Below, piece by piece: positions 16,728 through 24,651 of a DNA stretch of 64,000 bases (positions are counted from its first letter, which is position 1; every line of letters starts with the position of its first letter). The stretch comes from Oxalobacter vibrioformis (GTDB taxonomy: Bacteria; Pseudomonadota; Gammaproteobacteria; Burkholderiales; Burkholderiaceae_D), in contig NZ_CP098242.1 of NCBI RefSeq assembly GCF_027118995.1, forward strand, positions 62,001 through 126,000, read 5' to 3'. The notes under the pieces are model-generated. The model did no database searches, was not told where the DNA came from, and saw only the letters and a list, made by a program, of their open reading frames with translations. The position numbers and the translations under genes are program-made.

Positions 16728-17435
16728 ATGAAGCCATTTACCGGACGATCCCTGATCACGCTTATACCGGTAATGTTTTTCCTGATGCAGGCCGGATGCA
16801 CATCTGTTTTCCAGTCAACTCACACGATGCCAGCCGATTTTGTCTACGTAAGCGATATTGCCCCGGATGTACAGCTTGATATCCGTTATTACAGCACCAA
16901 TAACTTTGTCGGTACCCGTATCGAAGGCTATGAGGCACCGGTAGCCATCCTCAGCAAACCCGCAGCCCTTGCGCTCAAAAAAGCCAGCGACGCCTTCATG
17001 GCACAGGGCTACTGTATCCGGGTTTTTGATGCCTACCGTCCCCAGACAGCCGTCAACCATTTCATCCGCTGGGCCGAAAACCCGGCTGACACGCAGACAA
17101 AGACCGCCTACTACCCGCACCTGGACAAACCAGCGCTCTTCACAAAAGGCTACATTGCCACACGCTCCAGCCATTCCAGAGGCAGCACCGTTGATTTGAC
17201 GCTCATTGAGTGCAAAACCGGAAAAGAACTTGACATGGGCTCATCTTTTGACTTTTTTGATCCGGCCTCGCATCTCGACGCGCCACAGCTTAACCGGGAA
17301 CAGATGGCCAACCGGGAAACCCTCATTTCCATCATGAAGAAAAACGGATTCAAGACCTTTGCCTGGGAATGGTGGCACTACACACTGGAAAATGAACCTT
17401 ACCCTGACAGCTACTTCGATTTTGCTGTCCGCTGA
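16728..17435 (+). CDS. D-Ala-D-Ala dipeptidase, VanX/DdpX type, lipoprotein
   Basis: 235-residue metallopeptidase of family M15D. An N-terminal signal ends in a lipobox (MQAGC, Cys24), so it is probably anchored in the envelope. Zinc ligands are visible in SSHSRGSTVDLTL (His and Asp of SxHxxGxAxD) and EWWHYTLE near the C-terminus, with the catalytic Glu next to the Trp pair. It hydrolyses D-Ala-D-Ala, recycling cell-wall dipeptide in Gram-negatives rather than giving vancomycin resistance. It lies close to the muramidase gene (divergent) and 33 bp before the phosphatase gene. Confidence 0.9.
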   Translation: MKPFTGRSLITLIPVMFFLMQAGCTSVFQSTHTMPADFVYVSDIAPDVQLDIRYYSTNNFVGTRIEGYEAPVAILSKPAALALKKASDAFMAQGYCIRVFDAYRPQTAVNHFIRWAENPADTQTKTAYYPHLDKPALFTKGYIATRSSHSRGSTVDLTLIECKTGKELDMGSSFDFFDPASHLDAPQLNREQMANRETLISIMKKNGFKTFAWEWWHYTLENEPYPDSYFDFAVR

Positions 17436-17468
17436 TTGTTTCCAAAGACACACCATGCTGGATACCCC

Positions 17469-18419
17469 ATGAAAGATATCGCCTCCATCACCCGTGACAA
17501 AAAAACCAAGGCTGCGACACTCCATCTCAAAAAAGATATCCCCTGGAAAATCTGGCCGGGAAAAAACACAGCACATCAGGCATCATCTCCTGCCCTGTCA
17601 GGCGAAAAAAGCGGGAGCTATTCCCTTCCAGTTGACCCGATGACCCATGCCTGCTTTACCCTGCAGACACCGGAAGAAATCCTCACGCTGGCAGAACACC
17701 ACTTGCCCATGGCTGGCGGGTACAACATTCGTGACCTGGGCGGATATCGTGGCGCCGGGGGAAAGCGCATTGCATGGGGGACATTCTTCCGTGCGGACGA
17801 CATGGCCCATCTGAGTGATGAGGATATCGCCTACCTGGGTTCCATCCCGATCACAACCGTTTTTGATTTCAGGACACACAAAGAAGTCGAGGCAGCACCG
17901 GACAGGCTGCCAGCCTCGGTAAAAAATGTGGTTCATCGCCCGCTGGCACCCGGCAATGTCGCGCCGAGCGAAATCCAGCACGGGAAATTCGGCGCTTACG
18001 ACGATACTGATGCCTTCATGCGGGTTGTCTATCGTGAACTGGTAAACGACACCGGCATCAATGCCACCTACCGTGAATTTTTCAGGCTGATCCAGAACAA
18101 AAACGACCTGCCCATTCTCTTTCACTGTACTGCCGGAAAAGACCGCACCGGCATGGCTGCCGCTTTCCTTCTTTTTGCCCTGGGCGTGGACAGGGACACC
18201 ATCATCCGGGATTACATGGATTCCAATACCTATCTTGCCGGGAAGTACACCCTCCTGACAAAGGACAATCCCCAACTGGCGGTCCTCTACAGCGTCAAGC
18301 CGGACTATCTGCTAACCGGGATTGACACCATGGAAAAAGCACACGGAACGGTAGAAAACTACCTGGCCCGTGTACTGGATGCCGACATTGACGCCATACG
18401 CTCACAATACCTCTACTGA
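17469..18419 (+). CDS. Tyrosine-protein phosphatase (DSP3/LptP-like)
   Basis: 316-residue phosphatase with the P-loop HCTAGKDRTGMAAA near residue 216 (Cys and Arg of CX5R, plus the Lys-Asp typical of PTP-like lipid or protein phosphatases) and the family N-terminal motif NIRDLGGYRGAGGKRIAWGTFFRADDM. It probably dephosphorylates phosphotyrosine or phosphoinositide-type substrates; members occur in both free-living and host-associated bacteria. No signal peptide was seen. ATG at 17469 is chosen; an upstream TTG directly abutting the previous stop lacks a ribosome binding site. It follows the dipeptidase gene closely and may be cotranscribed. Confidence 0.85.
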   Translation: MKDIASITRDKKTKAATLHLKKDIPWKIWPGKNTAHQASSPALSGEKSGSYSLPVDPMTHACFTLQTPEEILTLAEHHLPMAGGYNIRDLGGYRGAGGKRIAWGTFFRADDMAHLSDEDIAYLGSIPITTVFDFRTHKEVEAAPDRLPASVKNVVHRPLAPGNVAPSEIQHGKFGAYDDTDAFMRVVYRELVNDTGINATYREFFRLIQNKNDLPILFHCTAGKDRTGMAAAFLLFALGVDRDTIIRDYMDSNTYLAGKYTLLTKDNPQLAVLYSVKPDYLLTGIDTMEKAHGTVENYLARVLDADIDAIRSQYLY

Positions 18420-18442
18420 GCGCAAACCAGGGGCAGGCCTCA

Positions 18443-19426
18443 TTAATCCACGCGGACAACCACCCGTCCCTTGATCCTGCCGCCCATCAGCTCGGGAATC
18501 GTGTCCAGCACCTCCTCCAGCCGGATCTCATGGCTGATTTCCTCCAGCAGCACCGGATCAACGATTTCAGCCATCCGGCGCCATGCCGCATTACGCTTTT
18601 CAACCGGGCACTTCACGCTATCGATACCGGCAAGCGAAATCCCGCGCAGGATAAAAGGGGCAACACTCCCCGGAAAATCCAGGCTTTCCGCCATACCGCA
18701 GGCAGCAACCGCACCACCATACATGATGCTGGCACAGACACTGACCAGCGTCTGCCCGCCAACGGAATCAATCGCACCGGCCCACCTTTCCTTCATAAGC
18801 GGGTTCCCGCGTGTGGAAAGCGTTGTTCGGTTGATAATCTCGGCAGCACCCAGTTTTTTCACCAGATATTCAGAATCCGGGCGGCCGGTTGATGCCGTGA
18901 CCTGGTAGCCCAGCCGCGAAAAAAAGGCTGTCGCAAAGCTGCCCACCCCACCACTGGCCCCGGTTACCAGGACAGGCCCTTTATCAGGGGTTATGCCGTT
19001 TTTCTCCAGCGCCATCACGGCAAGCATGGCGGTATAGCCGGCTGTCCCGATTGCCATGGCATCTTTGGCGCTGATTTTTTCCGGGAGGCGCGTCAGCCAT
19101 TCCCCATTCACCCGCACCTTTTGTGCCAGGCCGCCCCAGCGGGTTTCACCCAGGCCCCACCCATTCAGAAAGACCATATCTCCTTTCCGGTATGCCGGAT
19201 TGCGGCTTTCTTCCACGACACCGGCAAAATCAATGCCCGGCACCATGGGAAAACTGCGAACAATCGGTTTTTTGCCTGTTATTGCAAGTCCGTCCTTGTA
19301 GTTTAGAGAGGAGTAATCGACCCTGACTGTCACATCCCCTTTGGGCAAGTGTGATTCATCCATATCCCTGAGCTCGGCTCGGTACCCCTGCTGGGCATCA
19401 TTTTCAATTACGAGGGCCTTGAACAT
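18443..19426 (-). CDS. AcuI/YhdH-family acrylyl-CoA reductase (zinc-free MDR)
   Basis: 327-residue medium-chain dehydrogenase/reductase of the AcuI/YhdH group. Marks are SSLNYKDGLAITGKKPIVRSFPMVPGIDFAG near residues 45-75, the Rossmann segment GPVLVTGASGGVGSFATAFFSRLGY near 150, and the C-terminal GRIKGRVVVRVD. AcuI reduces acryloyl-CoA to propionyl-CoA with NADPH, detoxifying a reactive intermediate. No zinc-binding cysteines are present. It stands alone on the minus strand with a 470-bp AT-rich region upstream. Confidence 0.88.
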   Translation of the reverse strand: MFKALVIENDAQQGYRAELRDMDESHLPKGDVTVRVDYSSLNYKDGLAITGKKPIVRSFPMVPGIDFAGVVEESRNPAYRKGDMVFLNGWGLGETRWGGLAQKVRVNGEWLTRLPEKISAKDAMAIGTAGYTAMLAVMALEKNGITPDKGPVLVTGASGGVGSFATAFFSRLGYQVTASTGRPDSEYLVKKLGAAEIINRTTLSTRGNPLMKERWAGAIDSVGGQTLVSVCASIMYGGAVAACGMAESLDFPGSVAPFILRGISLAGIDSVKCPVEKRNAAWRRMAEIVDPVLLEEISHEIRLEEVLDTIPELMGGRIKGRVVVRVD

Positions 19427-19894
19427 ATCGTTTTTTCCTTATTTTATGCTTTCCATAGGTTAATTTTTATTTGCCTAAAACTACAACTCTATATAGTCCA
19501 ACCCTTTGCACTTGGACTTTCCTGCTTTTCATTATCCCGTGATGCCGGTAAAAAATAATAGTGCAACCACCTCTCCGTATTCCCTTGTAAAATCAAGGAA
19601 ATAGAGCAAAATAAACATTTGCAGATAACATTAACATGCACGAAAACGGATGTCTTTTGTAATACATGCGTATAAACTTATTTCATAATAAGATGATGTA
19701 TTCTTATTTGTAAGTATAAAATTAGAGCAGCAACGAGGAATAAATTTCATCTTCCTCATATAAAATGACCGCCACCGGAATTTTTCGGTTGTTGTCAAAA
19801 AAAACAAAAATAAGAGGCTTTTAAAAAGCAGATAAACAGGCAGCAGTTCAACAGACTGTTATGAAACACAAAACAAGACTAAAGGGTTACAGAC
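19427..19894. other. AT-rich intergenic region
   Basis: 468 bp, clearly richer in A+T than the genes around it. It separates two divergent genes and must hold their promoters. I see no RNA gene, repeat or credible reading frame in it. Confidence 0.6.
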
Positions 19895-20455
19895 GTGAAA
19901 GCCAGAAGACCTGATCTGAATTCGTTTCCACCAATCACCATGGTTCCTCCTTCAAGTGAAACAGCGAAAAAAAGAGCGAAAAACGAGCGCGCAGAGAAAG
20001 ATAGAAAGCGCCAGATGAACAGATCAAAATCAAAAGCCCAGCTCTCCAAAGAGCAGCAGGAGCTTGTTGACATCAAAAACACACTGGGCTTGAGACACCA
20101 GGATTTTGCCATTATGCTGGATATTGGCCTGCCACGGCTTTCATCCTACACCTATGGCCGAACCGCTTCCGTCCCGGCTGATGTCATGAAAACAGCCCGC
20201 CAGCTTCTGGCGGAAAACAGCAAAATGTCCATGCAAATCCGGGAAAAATTTGCCCGCCCCATGTCTGAAATACTTGACGAATGGGCAGAAAAGCTGGGGA
20301 CACGGTCAGACGCCCAACTGGCAGCCCTTTTAGGTGTCGTCAGCATGACCATCAACCGGTGGAAAAAAAATGAAACACGCCCGGACTTAAGCGCATTAAA
20401 CCGCTATGACCGGATTGTGGAACTCATTGTCAACAACACCCGGGTCCGCAAATAG
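19895..20455 (+). CDS. Orphan protein with two helix-turn-helix units
   Basis: 186-residue protein without a family I can name. A very basic N-terminus (residues 20-55, KKRAKNERAEKDRKRQ) leads to two XRE-like helix-turn-helix units: residues about 60-105 (IKNTLGLRHQDFAIMLDIGLPRLSSYTYGR) and about 128-180 (WAEKLGTRSDAQLAALLGVVSMTINRWKKNETRP). The second is a textbook recognition helix region. A DNA-binding role is inferred. The start is GTG at 19895 with AAGGG upstream; an ATG lies 45 bases later. It is a single gene ending before a strong terminator; a similar basic-N-terminus HTH protein is at 42161-42787. Confidence 0.6.
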   Translation: MKARRPDLNSFPPITMVPPSSETAKKRAKNERAEKDRKRQMNRSKSKAQLSKEQQELVDIKNTLGLRHQDFAIMLDIGLPRLSSYTYGRTASVPADVMKTARQLLAENSKMSMQIREKFARPMSEILDEWAEKLGTRSDAQLAALLGVVSMTINRWKKNETRPDLSALNRYDRIVELIVNNTRVRK

Positions 20456-20497
20456 TTCTCCCTCTCCTGCCAAGGGAAGGCAGGTGTTGCAGCAAGC

Positions 20498-20533
20498 AAT
20501 AGCCCGGTTTTCATCAGTGAAAACCGGGCTATT
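20498..20533 (+). terminator. Strong hairpin after the orphan HTH gene
   Basis: A perfect 16-bp stem (AATAGCCCGGTTTTCA) with a TCAG loop lies 43 bp after the stop. There is no long T tract, so it may act as a terminator or an mRNA-stabilising hairpin. Confidence 0.65.
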
Positions 20534-20651
20534 GTCCCATTTATGCCAAAATTAGGGCATAATAAGGATTCATGATCCTGGTGTTCACCAGATCTTCTTT
20601 ATACGCTCCTTTAAGAGCCGTTTCTCCAATCACTCAATATCCAGGAACCTT

Positions 20652-21389
20652 ATGAAAAAAATCACTCCTGAGACCCTGATGCAAATGGACCCATCCATCT
20701 TTCCACCGGAAATGATCGGACGGCTGACATTCAAAATCGCCCCGCCAACAAAAGCGCCCTTGCCTGCCGGCCAGCATCTTCTTGGCCTGGCAGAAGAACG
20801 CGACACCATCCTGATCGTCCCGGAAGGACTGGAAACGGACAAGCCGGTCCCGCTTTTCGTGATGTTTCACGGTGCCAGCGGCCATGCCGAAAAAGTCATG
20901 CCCTTTTTCACGGAATATGCGCACCAGCACAAATTCCTGCTGCTCCTGCCCCAATCCACTTACTACACATGGGATCTGACGATCGGCGGCCATGGTCCCG
21001 ATCTTGACCGGCTTGGCAAGGCACTCGATAACGTATCGTCCCATTTTGTCATTGATCCGGAACACTTCGCCCTTGCCGGATTTTCCGACGGGGCCAGCTA
21101 TGCCCTCTCAACAGGCCTGACCAATGGCGAGCTGGTATCGCATATCATCGTGCTCTCCGGTGGATTCATGAATGTGTACCTCAAAACCGGCAAGCCCCGG
21201 ATTTTCATCACCCACAGCCCGGAAGACGAGCAGCTCAATATCAAGACAAGCGCCCTGAAACACTACACGGACCTGAAAAAAGAAGGCTACGATATTTATT
21301 TCGAGCTATTCTCCGGACGGCATATTATTCATCCGCCCATGGTAGAAAAAGCCATGGCATTCTTCCTGGAAAAAAAGGCGGCAACATAA
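20652..21389 (+). CDS. Alpha/beta hydrolase (esterase/phospholipase-like), first of a tandem pair
   Basis: 245-residue alpha/beta hydrolase. VPLFVMFHGASG gives the oxyanion-hole region (near residue 77), GFSDGAS near 145 is the nucleophile elbow GxSxG, HSPEDEQL near 193 probably holds the acid and GRHIIHP near 222 the catalytic His. No signal peptide is seen, so it is probably cytosolic. It resembles carboxylesterase or polyhydroxybutyrate-depolymerase-like folds; the substrate is unknown. The following gene is a clear paralog 17 bp away, so the pair came from tandem duplication. Confidence 0.8.
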   Translation: MKKITPETLMQMDPSIFPPEMIGRLTFKIAPPTKAPLPAGQHLLGLAEERDTILIVPEGLETDKPVPLFVMFHGASGHAEKVMPFFTEYAHQHKFLLLLPQSTYYTWDLTIGGHGPDLDRLGKALDNVSSHFVIDPEHFALAGFSDGASYALSTGLTNGELVSHIIVLSGGFMNVYLKTGKPRIFITHSPEDEQLNIKTSALKHYTDLKKEGYDIYFELFSGRHIIHPPMVEKAMAFFLEKKAAT

Positions 21390-21406
21390 CCTGTAAAGAA
21401 ACAGGC

Positions 21407-22087
21407 ATGACACATCATGTAAAAAAGCCAGGGCGGCTTCCCTTGTGGATCATGCCGCCATCAAAGCCCCCCCGGCCGGCCGGCAAGTACCGCCTTGCCC
21501 TTGCTGAATCGAGAGATACCCTTCTTGTCGTGCCGCAAGGACTTCAGCCGGACAAACCGGTTCCCCTTCTCGTCATGTTTCATGGTGCGCAGGAAAATGC
21601 CGCCAATGCCCTGCCCTTTTTGATCGACCATGCCAATCAGCACCGGTTTTTACTGCTGCTTCCCCAGTCCACGCGGGTAACCTGGGATATCTGCATGGGC
21701 GGTTATGGCCAGGATCTTCTACGATTGGGAAAAGCAGTGAATCTGGTCTCCAGCCACTTTGCCATTGACCCGGCGCATATTGCCCTTGCCGGTTTTTCCG
21801 ACGGCGGCAGCTATGCCCTCTCTTTAGGGCTTGCCAATGGAGACCGGGTATCACACATCATCGTCTTTTCCGGGGGCTTCATTGCCAGGCATGAAAAAAC
21901 AAACCTCCCCCCTGTTTTTCTTTCCCACAGCCCCCAAGACGAACGGCTCAATATCCAGGCCACGGGAAATCGGCTGCACCAGGAACTCAAGGCGATGGGC
22001 GCTGAGGTTGATTTTCACACCTTTTCCGGCGGGCATATCATTCATCCGGGCATCGTAAAAAAAGCCATGGCATTTTTCATGGAATGA
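21407..22087 (+). CDS. Alpha/beta hydrolase, second of a tandem pair
   Basis: 226-residue paralog of the preceding hydrolase, similar through most of its length (for example LPAGQHLLGLAEERDTILIVPEGL in the first against RPAGKYRLALAESRDTLLVVPQGL here, and matching KAMAFF ends). Catalytic motifs are kept: VPLLVMFHGAQ, GFSDGGS (nucleophile Ser), HSPQDERL (acid) and GGHIIHPG (His). It is about 20 residues shorter at the N-terminus. Both copies look active, suggesting dosage or substrate divergence rather than decay. It is followed by a 350-bp gap and then the CoA-transferase. Confidence 0.8.
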   Translation: MTHHVKKPGRLPLWIMPPSKPPRPAGKYRLALAESRDTLLVVPQGLQPDKPVPLLVMFHGAQENAANALPFLIDHANQHRFLLLLPQSTRVTWDICMGGYGQDLLRLGKAVNLVSSHFAIDPAHIALAGFSDGGSYALSLGLANGDRVSHIIVFSGGFIARHEKTNLPPVFLSHSPQDERLNIQATGNRLHQELKAMGAEVDFHTFSGGHIIHPGIVKKAMAFFME

Positions 22088-22347
22088 CCGTCCGGTCAGC
22101 GATATCAGGGACGATTGTTTTTTCCGGCGAGCGGTAATAAAATACAATGGTCGATCATCACAAACTGATGAAGCAATTCGACAAAACTGTCTTTTTTCAT
22201 TTTCCCCGGAAACCTCCTTCCTGTCTTCCCGGAGAAAATCAGGATCCCTCCGATCCTTATCACCATTATCACTTCTGCACAGCATGGATGACACACCAAA
22301 AACCATAGGCAGGTCGTCTTTAAATACATGAAATACCGCTGGCAGAC

Positions 22348-22376
22348 TTGATTGCAACCTCAACACACCTTACAAT
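22348..22376 (+). promoter_or_regulatory. Promoter of the CoA-transferase gene
   Basis: TTGATT and TACAAT are separated by 17 bases, about 60 bases before the start codon. It lies in the 350-bp gap after the hydrolases; the rest of that gap shows no gene. Confidence 0.6.
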
Positions 22377-22437
22377 AGCTTGGTTGTATTACAGGTTGTT
22401 AACAACAGATGTCTAACTTTAACTAGGTGGAACAAAT

Positions 22438-23943
22438 ATGGACCAAGAAAAAGTCAAGAAAAGAATTCGCTATCCTGGGCTGGACAGCAAAATCATGAGT
22501 GCTGCCCAAGCTGCAGAATTTATCAAGGATGGCATGGTTGTCGGCATGAGCGGCTTTACGCGTGCTGGTGACCCGAAGCAAATCCCGTTTGAATTTGCAA
22601 AAATCGCCGAAGGCGGCAAACGCAAGATCTACCTGATGACCGGTGCCTCTCTCGGTGCTGACGTTGACGGTGCAATGGCACGTGCTGATGCCATCTCCAA
22701 GCGTACCCCATTTATGTCTGACCGCGACATGCGTGCAGCCATCAACCAGGGCCGCATTCCTTACTACGATCTGAACCTGGGCGACCTGGCTCCAATGATC
22801 CGCAGAAAACAGCTGCCGGATCCGGATATCGCTGTGGTTGAAGCAACCGCAATCACCGAAGACGGTATTGTTATCCCGACAAGTTCCTGCGGCAGTACCG
22901 ACGTATTCCTGGAAAAAGGCAAGCAGATCCTGCTCGAAATCAACATGGCAGTACCTGATGGTTTCGAAGGTGTCCATGATTGCTACATTCCGCAAACCCG
23001 CAACATGCCGGCACCTGCAGCTATTCCAATCATGGATGTAATGGATCGTGCCGGTTCAATCGGTTACAAGATCGACCCGTCCAAGATCGTCGGTATCGTG
23101 CTGACCAACCAGCTCGACTCCGCTTCCGAAAACGTGCTGGCTGATCCGGCACAGGACGCAATGGCAACTAACCTGCGTAACTTCTTCCTGAGCGAAATCA
23201 AAGCTGGCCGCATGACCGAATCCCTCTTCCCGCTGCAAGCTGGCGTGGGTAGCGTGGCTAACGCCGGTCTGTGGGGTCTGCTCGAAGGTCCTTTCCAGGG
23301 TCTGACCATGTGGTCTGAAGTACTGCAGGATTCCACCTGGGATCTGCTTGACTCCGGCCGTATGACGTTTGCGACCGGTACTTCCATTACCGTTTCTCCG
23401 AAGAAAACCGAAGAAGTGTACGGTAACTGGGATCGCTACAAGGACAAAGTCTGCATCCGTCCGATCTACATCACCAACTCGGCTGAAATCATCAAGCGTA
23501 TCAACCTGATCGCTGTTAACACCGCTATGGACGTGGATATTTACGGTAACGTCAACTCCACCAACATCGCCGGTTCCAACATGATGAACGGTATCGGTGG
23601 TTCCGGTGACTTTGCGGTTAACGCACACACCACCATCTTCCTGACCCGTGCAGCCTCGCCGGATGGCCGTCTGTCACGCGTTCTGCCGATGGTACCGCAC
23701 GTTGACCACAACGAGCACAACGTCGACATCATCATTACCGATCTGGGTATTGCTGACCTGCGTGGCCTGTCTCCAAGAGAGCGCGCTGCCAAGATCATCG
23801 CAATCTCTTCACCAGACTACAAACCAGCACTGGAAGAGTACTTCCGTCTGGCTTGTGAGCGTGGTGGTCATACACCTCACATTCTGGAAAAAGCGTTCGA
23901 ATTCTTCGAGAATCAGCGCAAGACCGGCTCCATGAAGGGCTAA
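22438..23943 (+). CDS. Succinyl/acetyl-CoA:carboxylate CoA-transferase (AarC/Cat1 type)
   Basis: 501-residue class I CoA-transferase of the acetyl-CoA hydrolase/transferase family. Glu294 in MWSEVLQDS aligns in position and context with the catalytic glutamate reported for AarC of Acetobacter aceti; GVGSVANAGLWG precedes it and GSGDFAVNAH lies in the C-terminal domain. It swaps CoA between acyl donors such as succinyl-CoA or acetyl-CoA and free acids. If the host is an oxalate degrader it could help charge oxalate or recycle acetate, which is speculation. AGGTGG stands before the ATG. The gene uses GGT, CGT and CTG codons far more than its neighbours, a mark of high expression. Confidence 0.9.
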   Translation: MDQEKVKKRIRYPGLDSKIMSAAQAAEFIKDGMVVGMSGFTRAGDPKQIPFEFAKIAEGGKRKIYLMTGASLGADVDGAMARADAISKRTPFMSDRDMRAAINQGRIPYYDLNLGDLAPMIRRKQLPDPDIAVVEATAITEDGIVIPTSSCGSTDVFLEKGKQILLEINMAVPDGFEGVHDCYIPQTRNMPAPAAIPIMDVMDRAGSIGYKIDPSKIVGIVLTNQLDSASENVLADPAQDAMATNLRNFFLSEIKAGRMTESLFPLQAGVGSVANAGLWGLLEGPFQGLTMWSEVLQDSTWDLLDSGRMTFATGTSITVSPKKTEEVYGNWDRYKDKVCIRPIYITNSAEIIKRINLIAVNTAMDVDIYGNVNSTNIAGSNMMNGIGGSGDFAVNAHTTIFLTRAASPDGRLSRVLPMVPHVDHNEHNVDIIITDLGIADLRGLSPRERAAKIIAISSPDYKPALEEYFRLACERGGHTPHILEKAFEFFENQRKTGSMKG

Positions 23944-23991
23944 TCAGACGTTTTAACAGCAGTCGCGCTAAAACGCTGCTGACAAGTCGTC

Positions 23992-24027
23992 AAACTGGCG
24001 GAGACACAATCTCCGCCAGTTTTTTTA
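23992..24027 (+). terminator. Terminator of the CoA-transferase gene
   Basis: AAACTGGCGGAGA and TCTCCGCCAGTTT form a perfect 13-bp stem with a short loop, followed by TTTT. It lies 50 bp after the stop. Confidence 0.9.
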
Positions 24028-24600
24028 TGGCCACGCGGCAGAATGCGCACTGCTTCACGGTGCCTATGCCGGCGATATCCCGATAGGGAAAAACACCCGA
24101 TTCTCGAAGTCTATCTCCTGTTCTTATGTTTTTCCCGCGTGGGCAACAAGTTGTCCGCCCTACCCGATATCTGTCCTCTACGACACCTGGCATGCTGCCG
24201 GAATGTAGCGTGTGCCAACGCAGTGCGGCGCACGGTGAGCGCTCGGCAAGGGCGGGCATTCTCTTTTGCCACTTGTGTTCGTGCGCTTCGCCATGGGCGA
24301 AGCACACGCTATTCCCCGCCAAGCCTCCTTTTCAAGGCAGCGAAGCTGCCCCATGCCGTCTGCGCAGCAGGAGCATCCCCACACCACGCAGTGGTGTCAC
24401 TTCTCTACTAAAATCCGGGAACCCCGCGCAAGCGGGGCAAGGTGTTGCGGCGTCCTTTTGTTGGTATCTTATTTTGGACGAGCAAAATAAGATACCTGCC
24501 GTGGGTCAGCCACCCACCGTATCATCCCACTCTAAGAGCAAATCCTATCGCAGAGTACCCAACAAGCGAAGGGAATCACCCCATACACTCACCCACAAAC
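24028..24600. other. Hairpin-dense non-coding stretch
   Basis: About 570 bp without a credible gene but with many compact palindromes: GTGCGCTTCGCC/GGCGAAGCACAC (24279-24306), GGCAGC/GCTGCC (24341), ACACCAC/GTGGTGT (24380), CCCCGC/GCGGGG (24422) and a 14-bp perfect stem starting GGTATCTTATTTTG with its partner (24463-24496). Open frames on both strands here are Pro/Ser/Arg-rich and look like chance translation. It could be a structured RNA, a remnant of mobile DNA, or packed regulatory sites. Confidence 0.4.
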
Positions 24601-24632
24601 AAAAACCCCGCTTCGGTCAAAAGCGGGGTTTT
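24601..24632 (-). terminator. Terminator after the HDAC-like gene
   Basis: AAAACCCCGCTT and AAGCGGGGTTTT form a 12-bp stem with a seven-base loop; A and T tracts on both sides let it work in both directions. It lies 20 bp past the stop of the minus-strand HDAC-like gene. Confidence 0.85.
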
Positions 24633-24651
24633 GCTGACACAGGATAATGCC

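Noticed and set aside
18421..18450. Possible extra edge of the 179-bp element (GGGGCAGGCCTCATTAA)
   Set aside because: Only about 17 bases resemble the element end and the match runs into a coding stop; no core or second end is present.
24126..24647. 173-codon open frame in the hairpin-dense region
   Set aside because: Composition is Pro/Ser/Arg-rich, frames are open on several strands at once because of the GC-rich hairpins, and no ribosome binding site or family motif is present.
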